DNA of 64,000 nt from Methanocella_A sp963769045 (GTDB taxonomy: Archaea; Halobacteriota; Methanocellia; Methanocellales; Methanocellaceae), in NCBI GenBank assembly GCA_963769045.1, contig CAVYKK010000026.1:1-64000 (forward strand), in the 5' to 3' direction. Below are positions 9,512-17,506 of the stretch, one piece after another. Under the pieces are notes generated by a model. That model saw nothing but the letters and a program-made list of their open reading frames with translations, did not search any database and was not told the origin of the DNA. Position 1 is the stretch's first letter. Each line of letters starts with the position of its first letter. The position numbers and the translations under genes are program-made.

Positions 9512-10276
9512 TCATAGGATTTTCACTGATCTTTCTCTGTAATATTCAAATAAGTCGGCACCCCATTTAAGCGAGGAAGGGTCATTACTAACTATATTGG
9601 TATTAACATCAAATTTCCCATTCTTATAATTTAATGCAAAATACAAGCAATCATTAGTTACAATATGGGATATCCTAACTGGGATATTAGAAACGTACAT
9701 TGCTCCTTTACTATTCTTTACAATTTCATTTAATTGATAGGGATAATCCTTTTTGAGAAAATCATATAGATATCTAGTAATTACCACTTGGACGGGAACA
9801 TCATTTTCTAATGCATTAACACAAACATCGGGAATATTCTCTTCGAACACGCAACTAACGCCCATAATGTATTTTGAATTACTCATTATCCTAAAAAATT
9901 CGTTCTTTGTTCGATTTACATCGCTTGGATCATCCTCAATAATTATAAAATTTTTTAACTCCCCAATTCTATTCAATAATTCATCCGGAATGGATGAGAG
10001 GTCATGTTCTTCCCACCATTCCCAGTATTGGTCATAAACGTTAATCGTATTATAGAACGGTTTAAAATTATTAATTATTGACCTGCCCATAGGCGTCAAA
10101 TGGTACTTTTTATCCTCGAACCGGACCATGTTATGTTCGATCAGCTCTTTGATCCTCGGTGATACCTCCGGCGAAGTAGTATCGAGATGTTCCCTGATTT
10201 CTGACAGGCTTCTCGGGCCTTCATCCAGATAAAACAAAAGCTCCTTTCTCACGCCTGACAGCGTGACAATGTCCAT
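9512..10276 (-). CDS. Archaeal winged-helix regulator with FilR1-like (DUF1724) domain
   Basis: About 254 residues from ATG 10276 (MDIVTLSGVRKELLFYL), the start that matches the family; in-frame TTG codons lie further upstream. Residues 1-75 form a winged helix (RSLSEIREHLDTTSPEVSPR, then KELIEHNMV and KYHLTPMG). The remainder is the alpha/beta FilR1/DUF1724 domain typical of methanogen regulators such as the Methanosaeta filament regulator. It faces leftward into the UbiA gene's 3' end, with the RNase J fragment about 200 bases upstream. It may control island genes; the effector is unknown. Confidence 0.75.
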   Translation of the reverse strand: MDIVTLSGVRKELLFYLDEGPRSLSEIREHLDTTSPEVSPRIKELIEHNMVRFEDKKYHLTPMGRSIINNFKPFYNTINVYDQYWEWWEEHDLSSIPDELLNRIGELKNFIIIEDDPSDVNRTKNEFFRIMSNSKYIMGVSCVFEENIPDVCVNALENDVPVQVVITRYLYDFLKKDYPYQLNEIVKNSKGAMYVSNIPVRISHIVTNDCLYFALNYKNGKFDVNTNIVSNDPSSLKWGADLFEYYRERSVKIL

Positions 10277-10473
10277 TAAGTTCTTCCTGACCAACCTTAC
10301 ACACCCCAATTATTAATTGAGAGTGTTTTTATTTGATATATTTTAAATCTTTCTTCAAAAGGTCAGGTAGTTAGACAGGTAATATGACAGGTGCTATATG
10401 GATAACAAAATAACAAAAATTTTACAAGCTTTAAGAAATGGAATAAAAAAGAATTGGTGAGCCTGTACGATTA

Positions 10474-10674
10474 CAGGCCCAGCTCCTGTCCGTTCCTGAG
10501 AATATGGATCGTCTCGCCGAACTCATATCCCGTGTCCTCGGCCATCTCGGCGTATGCGCTGTGCATTTCCAGGGTGCCGTGGGCGGGGATGACGTGCTCG
10601 GGCTTGACCATGCGCAGAAGCTCCCAGTGGTCTTCCTTATAGGCGTGGCCGGATACGTGGACGTTGTCATATAT
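10474..10674 (-). pseudogene. Copy 1 of the RNase J gene 3' end (fragment)
   Basis: About 200 bases match the last 66 codons of the complete RNase J gene (15016-15215 on the same strand) with only a handful of differences. They encode the same C-terminus (VSGHAYKEDHWELL, IPAHGTLEM, HILRNGQELGL) and include a stop codon. Similarity ends sharply at about 10675. There is no start codon or upstream body. It forms the left boundary of cassette 1. Confidence 0.9.
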
Positions 10675-10812
10675 GTGACCCTATGCAAAGCTTGGCTGTT
10701 TTTAATGTATAAAATCAAATGAAAAAAATTATCTCGCCGTTTTAATTTCCCATAACAGGAGCAATATAGTACTAAATAATCTGTATCGATTCCGATTCAA
10801 TGATTGTGCGAT

Positions 10813-10985
10813 AAGCTATAAATATTCTTCAATCAATTATAATACTGACGCATGCATAAGTGTCGCATGGATCCCGACCGCTCGTCCCAGAGAATGTCGG
10901 GGACCATGACCTATAAAGGCATAGCAGTGTAAGCTAATTTCATATTTATAGCTTCTCTGGCTTGCCTCCAACAGAAAAGAAAGAC
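10813..10985 (+). promoter_or_regulatory. Promoter and structured 5' leader, cassette 1
   Basis: A TATA-like box (CTATAAATATTC, about 10816-10827) precedes a block that is strongly conserved with cassette 2 (13160-13333), although flanking DNA has diverged. Three hairpins can be drawn: CATGG+CCCGAC paired with GTCGGG+CCATG; ATG.CC-TATAAA-GG.CAT; and CCTCCAA paired with TTGGAGG. The last pairing would cover the purine-rich sequence at the translation start. This suggests an RNA element controlling translation; no known riboswitch class is recognised. Confidence 0.6.
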
Positions 10986-12107
10986 TTGGAGGGATCGGAT
11001 ATTAGCAACATAATACAAACTTGTATTATTTTAGGTATAGCACTAATGGTCGCTACTGCCACGAATATTATGGCAGTAAACGCCATTGAATCAAACAAAA
11101 CGATCCTCGATACAGAATCATCCAGATATACCACTGCACACAATAACAACACAATAGATTATGTTAGTTTGAGCATGGAACAAAAAATAAGTATTGTCCA
11201 GAAAGCAATTGATGATTCTCGAATGAATCCAGCGAACAAAATTATCATCCCTGGCGCAACTGAGATTACTCCTGATGTATATTACCCAAATACGACTAAG
11301 ATAGGTAAACCGTTAGTCGATAAAATGCCATCTAGACCATTAGACAAACCGAAGAGTTCAGGGGACATAAGTCCATTAACAATAATGCCTAATGAATATA
11401 TGAATTATTATTCTAGTGACAGCCCTGACTATGCAGCGACATATATCCAAGTTGGCGATAACCCACAGGGATCAAATAGAGCCAGAAGCGCCACTGCTGT
11501 TATTCCCGGGGGTAGTAACCTTCAGAACTTTATTACAGGTGAAATATTTGTAATGCATCAGTGGGGCGTAGAGTCGAATGCTGAAAATGACCTCGTTATT
11601 GGAGGAGGTTCGAGTACAACAGTTGATATAACCCCCTTCATAAGAAGTTATCCAAATCCCTGGTTACAGGGAGTCTCTGTGCCAAATACTCACACATATT
11701 CTCTCACCATTGACGTGTTAGATTTAAATGGCCAAGAGTATAGAGGCGTTCTTTTACAAATTTTCGATCTGACAACCTGGACGTGGGTTAAACAATGGTA
11801 TGTGACTTTTCCAGGAAACCTACCTCAACATATCTGTAAAGTAGATATGACTCTTGAGGAGTGCTATCCCTCTGGCTATGTGCGTCCCGGCCCCCAATTA
11901 GTTTGGAGGACCGCACAACAATTCAGAGGTTTGGATGTTAATCTAAATACAATGAATATCGTATATACTGGAAACGTTTTTGAATGGGTTACTTCCGATG
12001 TAAGCACCGCTTATTACCATGATTTAAGTAGTTATAACGGTGTCACAAATGGACAGGGTAATTTCTACTATACCAGATACGTAGGTTCGTACCCACAGCA
12101 CCCATAA
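10962..12107 (+). CDS. Exported protein of unknown function, cassette 1
   Basis: About 381 residues. A hydrophobic stretch (CIILGIALMVATATNIMAVNA) forms a Sec signal nearly identical to the one in the cassette 2 protein, while the rest is unrelated to it. A polar Ser/Pro/Asn-rich linker (about 40-150) is followed by a predicted beta-rich domain with many Trp and Tyr (TTWTWVKQWYVTFPGN). I recognise no family. The start is uncertain: TTG 10962 or TTG 10986 are in frame, and no ATG lies where the paralogue has one. A terminator hairpin follows at 12113. It is probably cell-surface or secreted. Confidence 0.7.
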   Translation: MPPTEKKDLEGSDISNIIQTCIILGIALMVATATNIMAVNAIESNKTILDTESSRYTTAHNNNTIDYVSLSMEQKISIVQKAIDDSRMNPANKIIIPGATEITPDVYYPNTTKIGKPLVDKMPSRPLDKPKSSGDISPLTIMPNEYMNYYSSDSPDYAATYIQVGDNPQGSNRARSATAVIPGGSNLQNFITGEIFVMHQWGVESNAENDLVIGGGSSTTVDITPFIRSYPNPWLQGVSVPNTHTYSLTIDVLDLNGQEYRGVLLQIFDLTTWTWVKQWYVTFPGNLPQHICKVDMTLEECYPSGYVRPGPQLVWRTAQQFRGLDVNLNTMNIVYTGNVFEWVTSDVSTAYYHDLSSYNGVTNGQGNFYYTRYVGSYPQHP

Positions 12108-12112
12108 TTTGT

Positions 12113-12143
12113 ATGCCCCTGATTTGGGGCATATAATTTTTAT
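12113..12143 (+). terminator. Terminator of the cassette 1 exported-protein gene
   Basis: ATGCCCC and GGGGCAT form a seven-pair stem around a six-base loop and are followed by TATAATTTTTATT. It sits six bases after the stop codon. Confidence 0.6.
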
Positions 12144-12166
12144 TAGTGCCGTAATGAGGTAAAGAT

Positions 12167-12748
12167 ATGAATAGAAACTGGATAAATAATCAAATATTGA
12201 TAATAGCGTTATTGCTTATTCTTGCTAATGTTAGTGGTTGCACGAGCAGTAATTCAGATTCTCTTTTACCTAATGATAAATATGTGGCTGTAGAAGAAAC
12301 GAAATATAATTATGGGATAGTCATATCGGGGCAATATCCATATCCGGGTATGGCACAACCTGCACCTCGATTCTATTATCATGGACCTGCATATCCAACG
12401 GATTATCCAACTGTAAACGATTCGCTTAAAATTTTACTGGGTGTATATCAACATAACGAATATCCCCCTGTGGGATTAACAACTTCTATCTCGGTAAAAG
12501 GAATATACGATTATCCTTACCAATCAGAATCCGGGCCGATTATCACAAATGTCGGCAATAATGGTACCGTATTCATGACATATAATAATATGACAATTGA
12601 CTTACGTATCAATGAAACATGGACAAGCCCTCGAATAAATACAAGTACTGAGACAAAGAACGCAAGTGGCTCTATCTATGTTGTGCAATATCAAACTTGG
12701 TATAAATTCGAAAACTTGGGAATGTTCGAAAAATCTGATTTATTATAG
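12167..12748 (+). CDS. Lipoprotein of unknown function, cassette 1
   Basis: 193 residues. The N-terminus (NNQILIIALLLILANVSGC) is a lipoprotein signal ending in a VSGC lipobox at residue 25. The mature part is rich in Tyr, Pro, Asn and Thr (GQYPYPGMAQPAPRFYYHGP) and has several NxT/S sequons, consistent with a glycosylated surface protein. No family recognised. It follows the exported protein in the same direction and occupies the same slot as the lipoprotein of cassette 2. Confidence 0.75.
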   Translation: MNRNWINNQILIIALLLILANVSGCTSSNSDSLLPNDKYVAVEETKYNYGIVISGQYPYPGMAQPAPRFYYHGPAYPTDYPTVNDSLKILLGVYQHNEYPPVGLTTSISVKGIYDYPYQSESGPIITNVGNNGTVFMTYNNMTIDLRINETWTSPRINTSTETKNASGSIYVVQYQTWYKFENLGMFEKSDLL

Positions 12749-12833
12749 TCGTTCCCAAGAGGTTGTGAACTATCGATATCAGTTACCATATTTGTGCCTA
12801 TCGTAACTATAGAAAGAGCGAAGGTGAACCTGA

Positions 12834-13028
12834 TTACAGGCACAGTTCCTGCCCGTTTCTTAAGATGTGTACCGTCTCGCCGAACTCGTACCCGGTGTCC
12901 TCGGCCATATCGGCGTATGCGCTGTGCATTTCCAGAGTGCCGTGGGCCGGGATGATGTGCTCGGGCTTGACCATGCGGAGCAGCTCCCAGTGGTCTTCCT
13001 TGTACGCGTGGCCGGACACATGCACGAT
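12834..13028 (-). pseudogene. Copy 2 of the RNase J gene 3' end (diverged fragment)
   Basis: About 195 bases encode the RNase J C-terminus with few amino-acid changes (PEHIIPAHGTLEMHSAYADM, ending QELCL), but many third-position differences from the complete gene. Because the changes are mostly synonymous, this fragment comes from a functional but distinct RNase J allele rather than from drift of a dead copy. Upstream in frame is unrelated sequence (MKITFNALKYFYSIYGM), so an 85-codon frame exists, but it lacks the catalytic domain. Confidence 0.85.
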
Positions 13029-13159
13029 AGTTTGATGCGACATTCCGTATATAGAGTAAAAATACTTCAGGGCATTAAAGGTTATTTTCATTTTGGTTTT
13101 CCCATAGCAGTGCCAATATATTCTAAATAGATTTCAGTTCAATGGTATAGCTATAACCT

Positions 13160-13333
13160 TTAAATACTTACCAATGGATACAAATTCTGACACTTGTATG
13201 AGTGTTACATGGACCCCGACCGCTCGTCCAAGAGAATGTCGGGGCCATGGCCTATAAAGGCATTTCAGAGTAAGCTTGATTTATATTTATAGCTTCTCCG
13301 GTTTGCCTCCAGCTTAAAAGAACGATTGGAGGA
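13160..13333 (+). promoter_or_regulatory. Promoter and structured 5' leader, cassette 2
   Basis: A TATA-like TTTAAATACTT at about 13160 is followed by the block conserved with cassette 1. The main hairpin is CATGG-A-CCCCGAC with GTCGGGG-CCATG around the loop CGCTCGTCCAAGAGAAT. A second hairpin is GCC-TATAAA-GGC, and a third is CCTCCA with TGGAGG just before ATG 13334. Stems are kept while unpaired flanks vary. Confidence 0.6.
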
Positions 13334-14330
13334 ATGGAAATTAGCAACCTGGTTCAAAGGTGTATTATTTTAGGTATATCGCTAATGGTTGCTACTGCTA
13401 CGATAACATTGCCAATAAGCGCCATTGAACCAAACTATCTGACATCAGAGGTTGATCAAGACATCGCTTCATCTGCACAACCTATTACAGAGCCAATAGG
13501 ATTATCCCCTGCGAAGCCGATATCAAATTTAACTGATTTGCACACTAAACCTGCCCCGTTTCCAGATATGTATAATCCGAAAAGTCCTAACTTTAATAGA
13601 TCAGTGTTGCCAAAGGTAGGCCCGTACAATTTTGGACTAAATCAATCGTTGAAACAAAATAAGACTCAAAAAAACAATGTTGGACGTTCAGCCTAAAACC
13701 AGCACCTACGACCATATCTGGTGGGGAACTTGGATTCATAATAGTGCTGCCGTTACTGGTGTCGAAGCATTGCACCAAGTACTGCCCACATATACAGTAC
13801 CATCAGATGAAACCCTGTATGCACCTACTATGATGGCCCCTTCACCTTGTGCTCTTGAGGCTGTAACAGTCTATATTAATGGGAATACTCCGGCTTTTGG
13901 AGTCTGGGACCATATAGAAGGAGATTTTGTAAAATGGATGCCTATGGACTCGACATTTATGAGTAACTATGTAAGGTATATTAGCAATATTCCAAATGGT
14001 TACCAAGTAGAGGTATTAAAGTATCAGGGTACATGGTACGTGATGTTATACAACTGGAACCAAGGATATTGGCAGACAGTATGGACCTCAACGCACGAGA
14101 TGTCAACAGGTCATGGTTGGGATTTCTGGGAAGGCTATTTTTGGACGCCATATCCGACGTCACAATCTAGAATTGAAGCCCAGGGTATAATGGAATATGA
14201 CACCAGCGATAATAACTGGCATTATGTTGATATACTACGGGGTATGCCAGAAATGAACCCGTTCCCATTCTGGACGCCGTATAATGTTAATTGGGTAGCC
14301 ATGTACCACGATTGGCAAATCTGGGAATAA
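13334..14330 (+). CDS. Exported protein of unknown function, cassette 2 (frameshift at an A7 run)
   Basis: The first frame (13334-13696) carries the shared signal (RCIILGISLMVATATITLPI) and a Pro/Ser/Asn linker. The second frame (from about 13677) carries a Trp/Tyr-rich domain of about 215 residues (DHIWWGTWIHNSAAVTGVEA, then WNQGYWQTVW). They join if one A is removed from the seven-A run at about 13668-13674. The signal is homologous to cassette 1 but the body is not. The GYW-containing end faintly recalls neprosin-like domains; I would not rely on that. The A7 run could be an error, a mutation, or a slippage switch. Confidence 0.65.
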
Positions 14331-14379
14331 GATATTGTTAAATATTTTATTTTTTTAATTATCAATTATTGGTGATACT

Positions 14380-14718
14380 ATGAAATTAAAATATATAGCT
14401 TGTATATTATGCATTATTTTATATGTTACTATACCAGGATGCACCAGTCAAGAAGATCTTGGCAATAAAGGGCAAGCCATTGAGATGATAAAAAATGATA
14501 AAAACGCAATAATATCTGCATGGAACTCAACAGGACATAGCACTACGATAAATAGTACTAGTATACAATTAATAGCCGTTCAACAGTATGATAAGACGCA
14601 CATTTCAACTTTCCATTTCAACACGACAAATGGAGAAACGCACACGAGCAACGTGTCCGATGCCAACATCACGAATCCAGTCGTTATAGATATAGATGGA
14701 TGGCGATTTCATGCCTGA
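14380..14718 (+). CDS. Small lipoprotein of unknown function, cassette 2
   Basis: 112 residues with a lipoprotein signal (LKYIACILCIILYVTIPGC, Cys at residue 21). The mature part is hydrophilic with several NST/NTT/NVS sequons. It occupies the position of the lipoprotein in cassette 1 but shows no obvious similarity to it beyond the signal. It follows the exported protein after about 50 AT-rich bases. Function unknown. Confidence 0.7.
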   Translation: MKLKYIACILCIILYVTIPGCTSQEDLGNKGQAIEMIKNDKNAIISAWNSTGHSTTINSTSIQLIAVQQYDKTHISTFHFNTTNGETHTSNVSDANITNPVVIDIDGWRFHA

Positions 14719-14928
14719 CGAGGTCGCGGTTGGTTTCTGGAGACTGTACCGTCATTGGATAAATTAGGCGAGAAATACGGAGGAAAACCAATCATCCCTA
14801 TCGAGACAAACATGCGCCTGCAAACATTCGTATTCGAAACAAAAGGCGTGAAAGGCTTCATCGACCGTACATCCAAAGGCTCCTATGTCAGCTTCGTTGA
14901 AATAAACCCATACGTCTATGCCGCTTAG
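14719..14928 (+). pseudogene. Open-frame remnant of an unidentified gene
   Basis: A stop-free frame without a start codon encodes GEKYGGKPIIPIETNMRLQT, then FETKGVKGFIDRTSKGSYVS, and ends in YVYAA and TAG. Composition and flow look like genuine protein, and its base composition differs from the AT-rich lipoprotein gene just before it. It is probably the tail of a gene truncated when the cassette inserted. I cannot name the family. Confidence 0.4.
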
Positions 14929-15011
14929 ACGCCAAACCAAGTAATAAAAGACATCTTTGCAGATATGGCTTGAATCCTTTAGTATTAATAAAATAGGAGA
15001 ACTTAGCCTAC

Positions 15012-16349
15012 TTAGAGGCCCAGCTCCTGTCCGTTCCTGAGAATATGGATCGTCTCGCCGAACTCATATCCCGTGTCCTCGGCCATCTCGGCGTATGCGC
15101 TGTGCATTTCGAGAGTGCCGTGGGCGGGGATGACGTGCTCGGGCTTGACCATGCGGAGCAGCTCCCAGTGGTCTTCCTTGTACGCGTGGCCGGATACGTG
15201 GACGTTGTCATATATCCTGGCGCCTTTCATCTTCAGCTTGGTCTCCAGCGCGTAGCGGTTGGCCTGGTTGAGCTGGTTGGGGATGACGTTGGCGGAGAAG
15301 ATGATCTTGTCGCCGGACTCGAGCTTGTAGTCGACCTCGCCGCTCGCGACGCGGCCCAGGATGGCATCGGGCTCGCCCTGGTGGCCGGTGACGATGGGCA
15401 GGTACTTGTGCTTGCCGTCTTCCATGATCCGCTTGAACTCTTTATTGATCGACTTACGGTAGCCGAAGATGCGCATGTTGTCCGGCTTCTGTACGTAGCC
15501 CATTTTCAGGGCGGTGCCGAAGTATCGCTCCATGCTGCTGCCGAGCAGGACCGGGATGCGGTTCATCTTTTCGGCGGCGTCGATGATCGACTTCAGCCGG
15601 GCGATGTGGGAAGAGAAGGTCGTGACGATGACGCCGCTCTCCGTTTCCTCCGTGCCGAGCAGCGCGTCCCATACGAGGTCGCGGGCCACGGCTTCCGACG
15701 GGGTCTTGCCTGACCTGCCGACGTTGGTGCTCTCGGTGATCATGGCGAGCACGCCGTCCCGGCCGATCTGCTTGAGCCGCTTGAAGTCCGGCACCTCGCC
15801 GATGACCGGCGTCCGGTCGATCTTGAAGTCACACGCGTAGAGGATAACACCCGACGGCGTGTGTACGGCCACGAAGGCGCAGTCGATGATACTGTGCTGC
15901 ACCCGTATCAGCTCGATAGAGACGTTCCGGGTAAGCTCTGTGATTTCGCCGCACTTTACCGCATGGACCTTGTTGGCCACGTCGAACTTACGCTCGGACT
16001 CGATCTCCTGCTTGATCAGCTCTGCCGTGAACGGTGTGCCGAAGATGGGCGCCTTATAGCGGTGCGCCAGCTTTGGCACGGCCCCGATATGGTCCAGGTG
16101 GCCGTGCGAGCAGACGATGCCCACGACGTTACCGTCTACGTTGTTCATGACCTTGTCGTCAGGGATGGCACCCATCTGGATAAGGTCCAGAGAATGCATC
16201 TTCTCCATTTCAGTCTCTTCGTGAATCTGGATACGATCAAGACGTACGCCCATGTCGAGGACGACAATATCTTTTCCCACCCTGATAGCAGTCATGTTGC
16301 GGCCGACTTCTTCGTAGCCGCCCACTGCAATAATTCCTATATCTTTCAT
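15012..16349 (-). CDS. rnj: Archaeal RNase J (beta-CASP metallo-beta-lactamase ribonuclease)
   Basis: 445 residues from ATG 16349 (MKDIGIIAVGGYEEVGRN); upstream in-frame codons come from a tandem repeat. HGHLDH at residues 82-87 is the metal-binding motif. ACDFKIDRTP, SSHIARLKSI, a VSGHA segment and the terminal PAHGT complete the metallo-lactamase and beta-CASP core. The enzyme is a 5'-3' exoribonuclease and endonuclease in RNA turnover. It is the last gene of the leftward block that includes fni, ipk and mvk. Its 3' end is duplicated at 10474 and 12834, which makes it the anchor of the cassette array. Confidence 0.95.
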   Translation of the reverse strand: MKDIGIIAVGGYEEVGRNMTAIRVGKDIVVLDMGVRLDRIQIHEETEMEKMHSLDLIQMGAIPDDKVMNNVDGNVVGIVCSHGHLDHIGAVPKLAHRYKAPIFGTPFTAELIKQEIESERKFDVANKVHAVKCGEITELTRNVSIELIRVQHSIIDCAFVAVHTPSGVILYACDFKIDRTPVIGEVPDFKRLKQIGRDGVLAMITESTNVGRSGKTPSEAVARDLVWDALLGTEETESGVIVTTFSSHIARLKSIIDAAEKMNRIPVLLGSSMERYFGTALKMGYVQKPDNMRIFGYRKSINKEFKRIMEDGKHKYLPIVTGHQGEPDAILGRVASGEVDYKLESGDKIIFSANVIPNQLNQANRYALETKLKMKGARIYDNVHVSGHAYKEDHWELLRMVKPEHVIPAHGTLEMHSAYAEMAEDTGYEFGETIHILRNGQELGL

Positions 16350-16378
16350 TAGATTACACCTTTTAGTATTAACGCCGG

Positions 16379-16446
16379 GCACGCTCGCTAACGCTAAGCA
16401 TACGTTCGCTAACGCTAAGCATATGCTCGCTAACGCTAAGCATATG
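16379..16446. repeat. Three tandem 21-base repeats between fni and rnj
   Basis: On the minus strand the unit GCATATGCTTAGCGTTAGCGA occurs three times with small changes, split here only for description: GCATATGC, TTAGCG, TTAGCGA. The first unit contains the fni stop codon. The repeats extend the RNase J frame upstream artificially. Confidence 0.85.
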
Positions 16447-17503
16447 CCGCCCACCGGAATCCCCTTGCCTCCAGGTATTCTCTTGTCCTTCCTGAGATGA
16501 CTACCGGGGTCTTCCGTATATCTTCGATTGACTGTGAGCCTGTGAGGAACATCGTCGCTTTTAATTCTTCGATGTACATTTCTAGTATGCTCTCTACTTT
16601 GTCGGGGCCTGCTCTCGCCGCGGCCACGAGGGGCAGAGCGATGCCTGCCATTGACGCGCCGATCGCGATTGACTTCGCGATCATGATGCCGTCGCGGATG
16701 CCGCCTGTCGCTATTACGGGCAGCCCTACGTCAGCCTCTACGACGCTGACGGCCGTCGGTATGCCCCAGTCCCAGAACTTCATGCCGAGATGCTCGCCGA
16801 TTTTATCTGACTCCATACGAGCCCGGTACACTTCCACGCCAGCCCAGCTTGTGCCGCCTTTGCCGCCCACGTCAAGCGCAGCGGCCCCTGCCTTGCGGAG
16901 GGCGTAAGCGTCCATGTGGCTGATCCCGGCGCCGGTCTCTTTTACGATGACCGGGACAGACAGTGCGGATGCGACTTCGGCGATCCTGCTAAGGCACCCT
17001 TTCGCATTCAGGTCCCCTTCGGGCTGAATCGCTTCCTGCAGGAAGTTCAGGTGGATGGCCAGCGCGTTGGCGTCGATCATCTTCACCGCGCGTTCCAGGG
17101 CCTCGATGTCATAGCTTAACAGCTGCGGGGCACCGATGTTCCCGTAGATGAACGCATGTGGCGCCACGTCACGCACGACTCGGTAGGAGTCCTCGAGCTT
17201 CTTATCCTCGAGAGCAGCCCGCTGGCTACCCACACCTATGCCGATCCCGAGCGCTTCCGCGGCCTTCGCGAGATTGGCGTTCACGGCCTTTGTGCCGGGG
17301 TGTCCGCCGGTCATGGAGGCGATCATGATCGGGGCGTTGAACCGGTGGCCCAGAAAGCTGGTCCTGGTCGATATCTCGGACTTGTTGACCTCGGGCAGGC
17401 ACCGGTGGACGAACTCCACGTCGCCGAAGCCGTTGCCGCTCGACTCAACTTTCTCGTTGATACAGATGTCCAGGTGCTCGATCTTTCGCTTTGAGGTTAC
17501 CAT
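16436..17503 (-). CDS. fni: Type 2 isopentenyl-diphosphate delta-isomerase
   Basis: 355 residues. This FMN- and NAD(P)H-dependent isomerase interconverts IPP and DMAPP. Evidence: KIEHLDICINEKVES at the N-terminus, IASMTGGHPGTKAVN near residue 62, VGSQRAAL near 97, and GGIRDGIMIAKSIAIGA near 265 for flavin phosphate binding. The C-terminus (GFRWAAYA) runs into the tandem repeat. It lies three bases after ipk in the same direction, in the order mvk-ipk-fni, which is the archaeal mevalonate branch for membrane lipid synthesis. Confidence 0.95.
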   Translation of the reverse strand: MVTSKRKIEHLDICINEKVESSGNGFGDVEFVHRCLPEVNKSEISTRTSFLGHRFNAPIMIASMTGGHPGTKAVNANLAKAAEALGIGIGVGSQRAALEDKKLEDSYRVVRDVAPHAFIYGNIGAPQLLSYDIEALERAVKMIDANALAIHLNFLQEAIQPEGDLNAKGCLSRIAEVASALSVPVIVKETGAGISHMDAYALRKAGAAALDVGGKGGTSWAGVEVYRARMESDKIGEHLGMKFWDWGIPTAVSVVEADVGLPVIATGGIRDGIMIAKSIAIGASMAGIALPLVAAARAGPDKVESILEMYIEELKATMFLTGSQSIEDIRKTPVVISGRTREYLEARGFRWAAYA

Positions 17504-17506
17504 GGT

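Noticed and set aside
10474..13028. RNase J tails as classical att sites of an integrated plasmid or virus
   Set aside because: About 200 bases is long for an att core and no integrase gene is present between copies; kept only as a general recombination model.
13334..14330. Neprosin-like identity for the cassette 2 protein
   Set aside because: Only a short Trp/Tyr/Gly resemblance is visible; too weak without a profile search.
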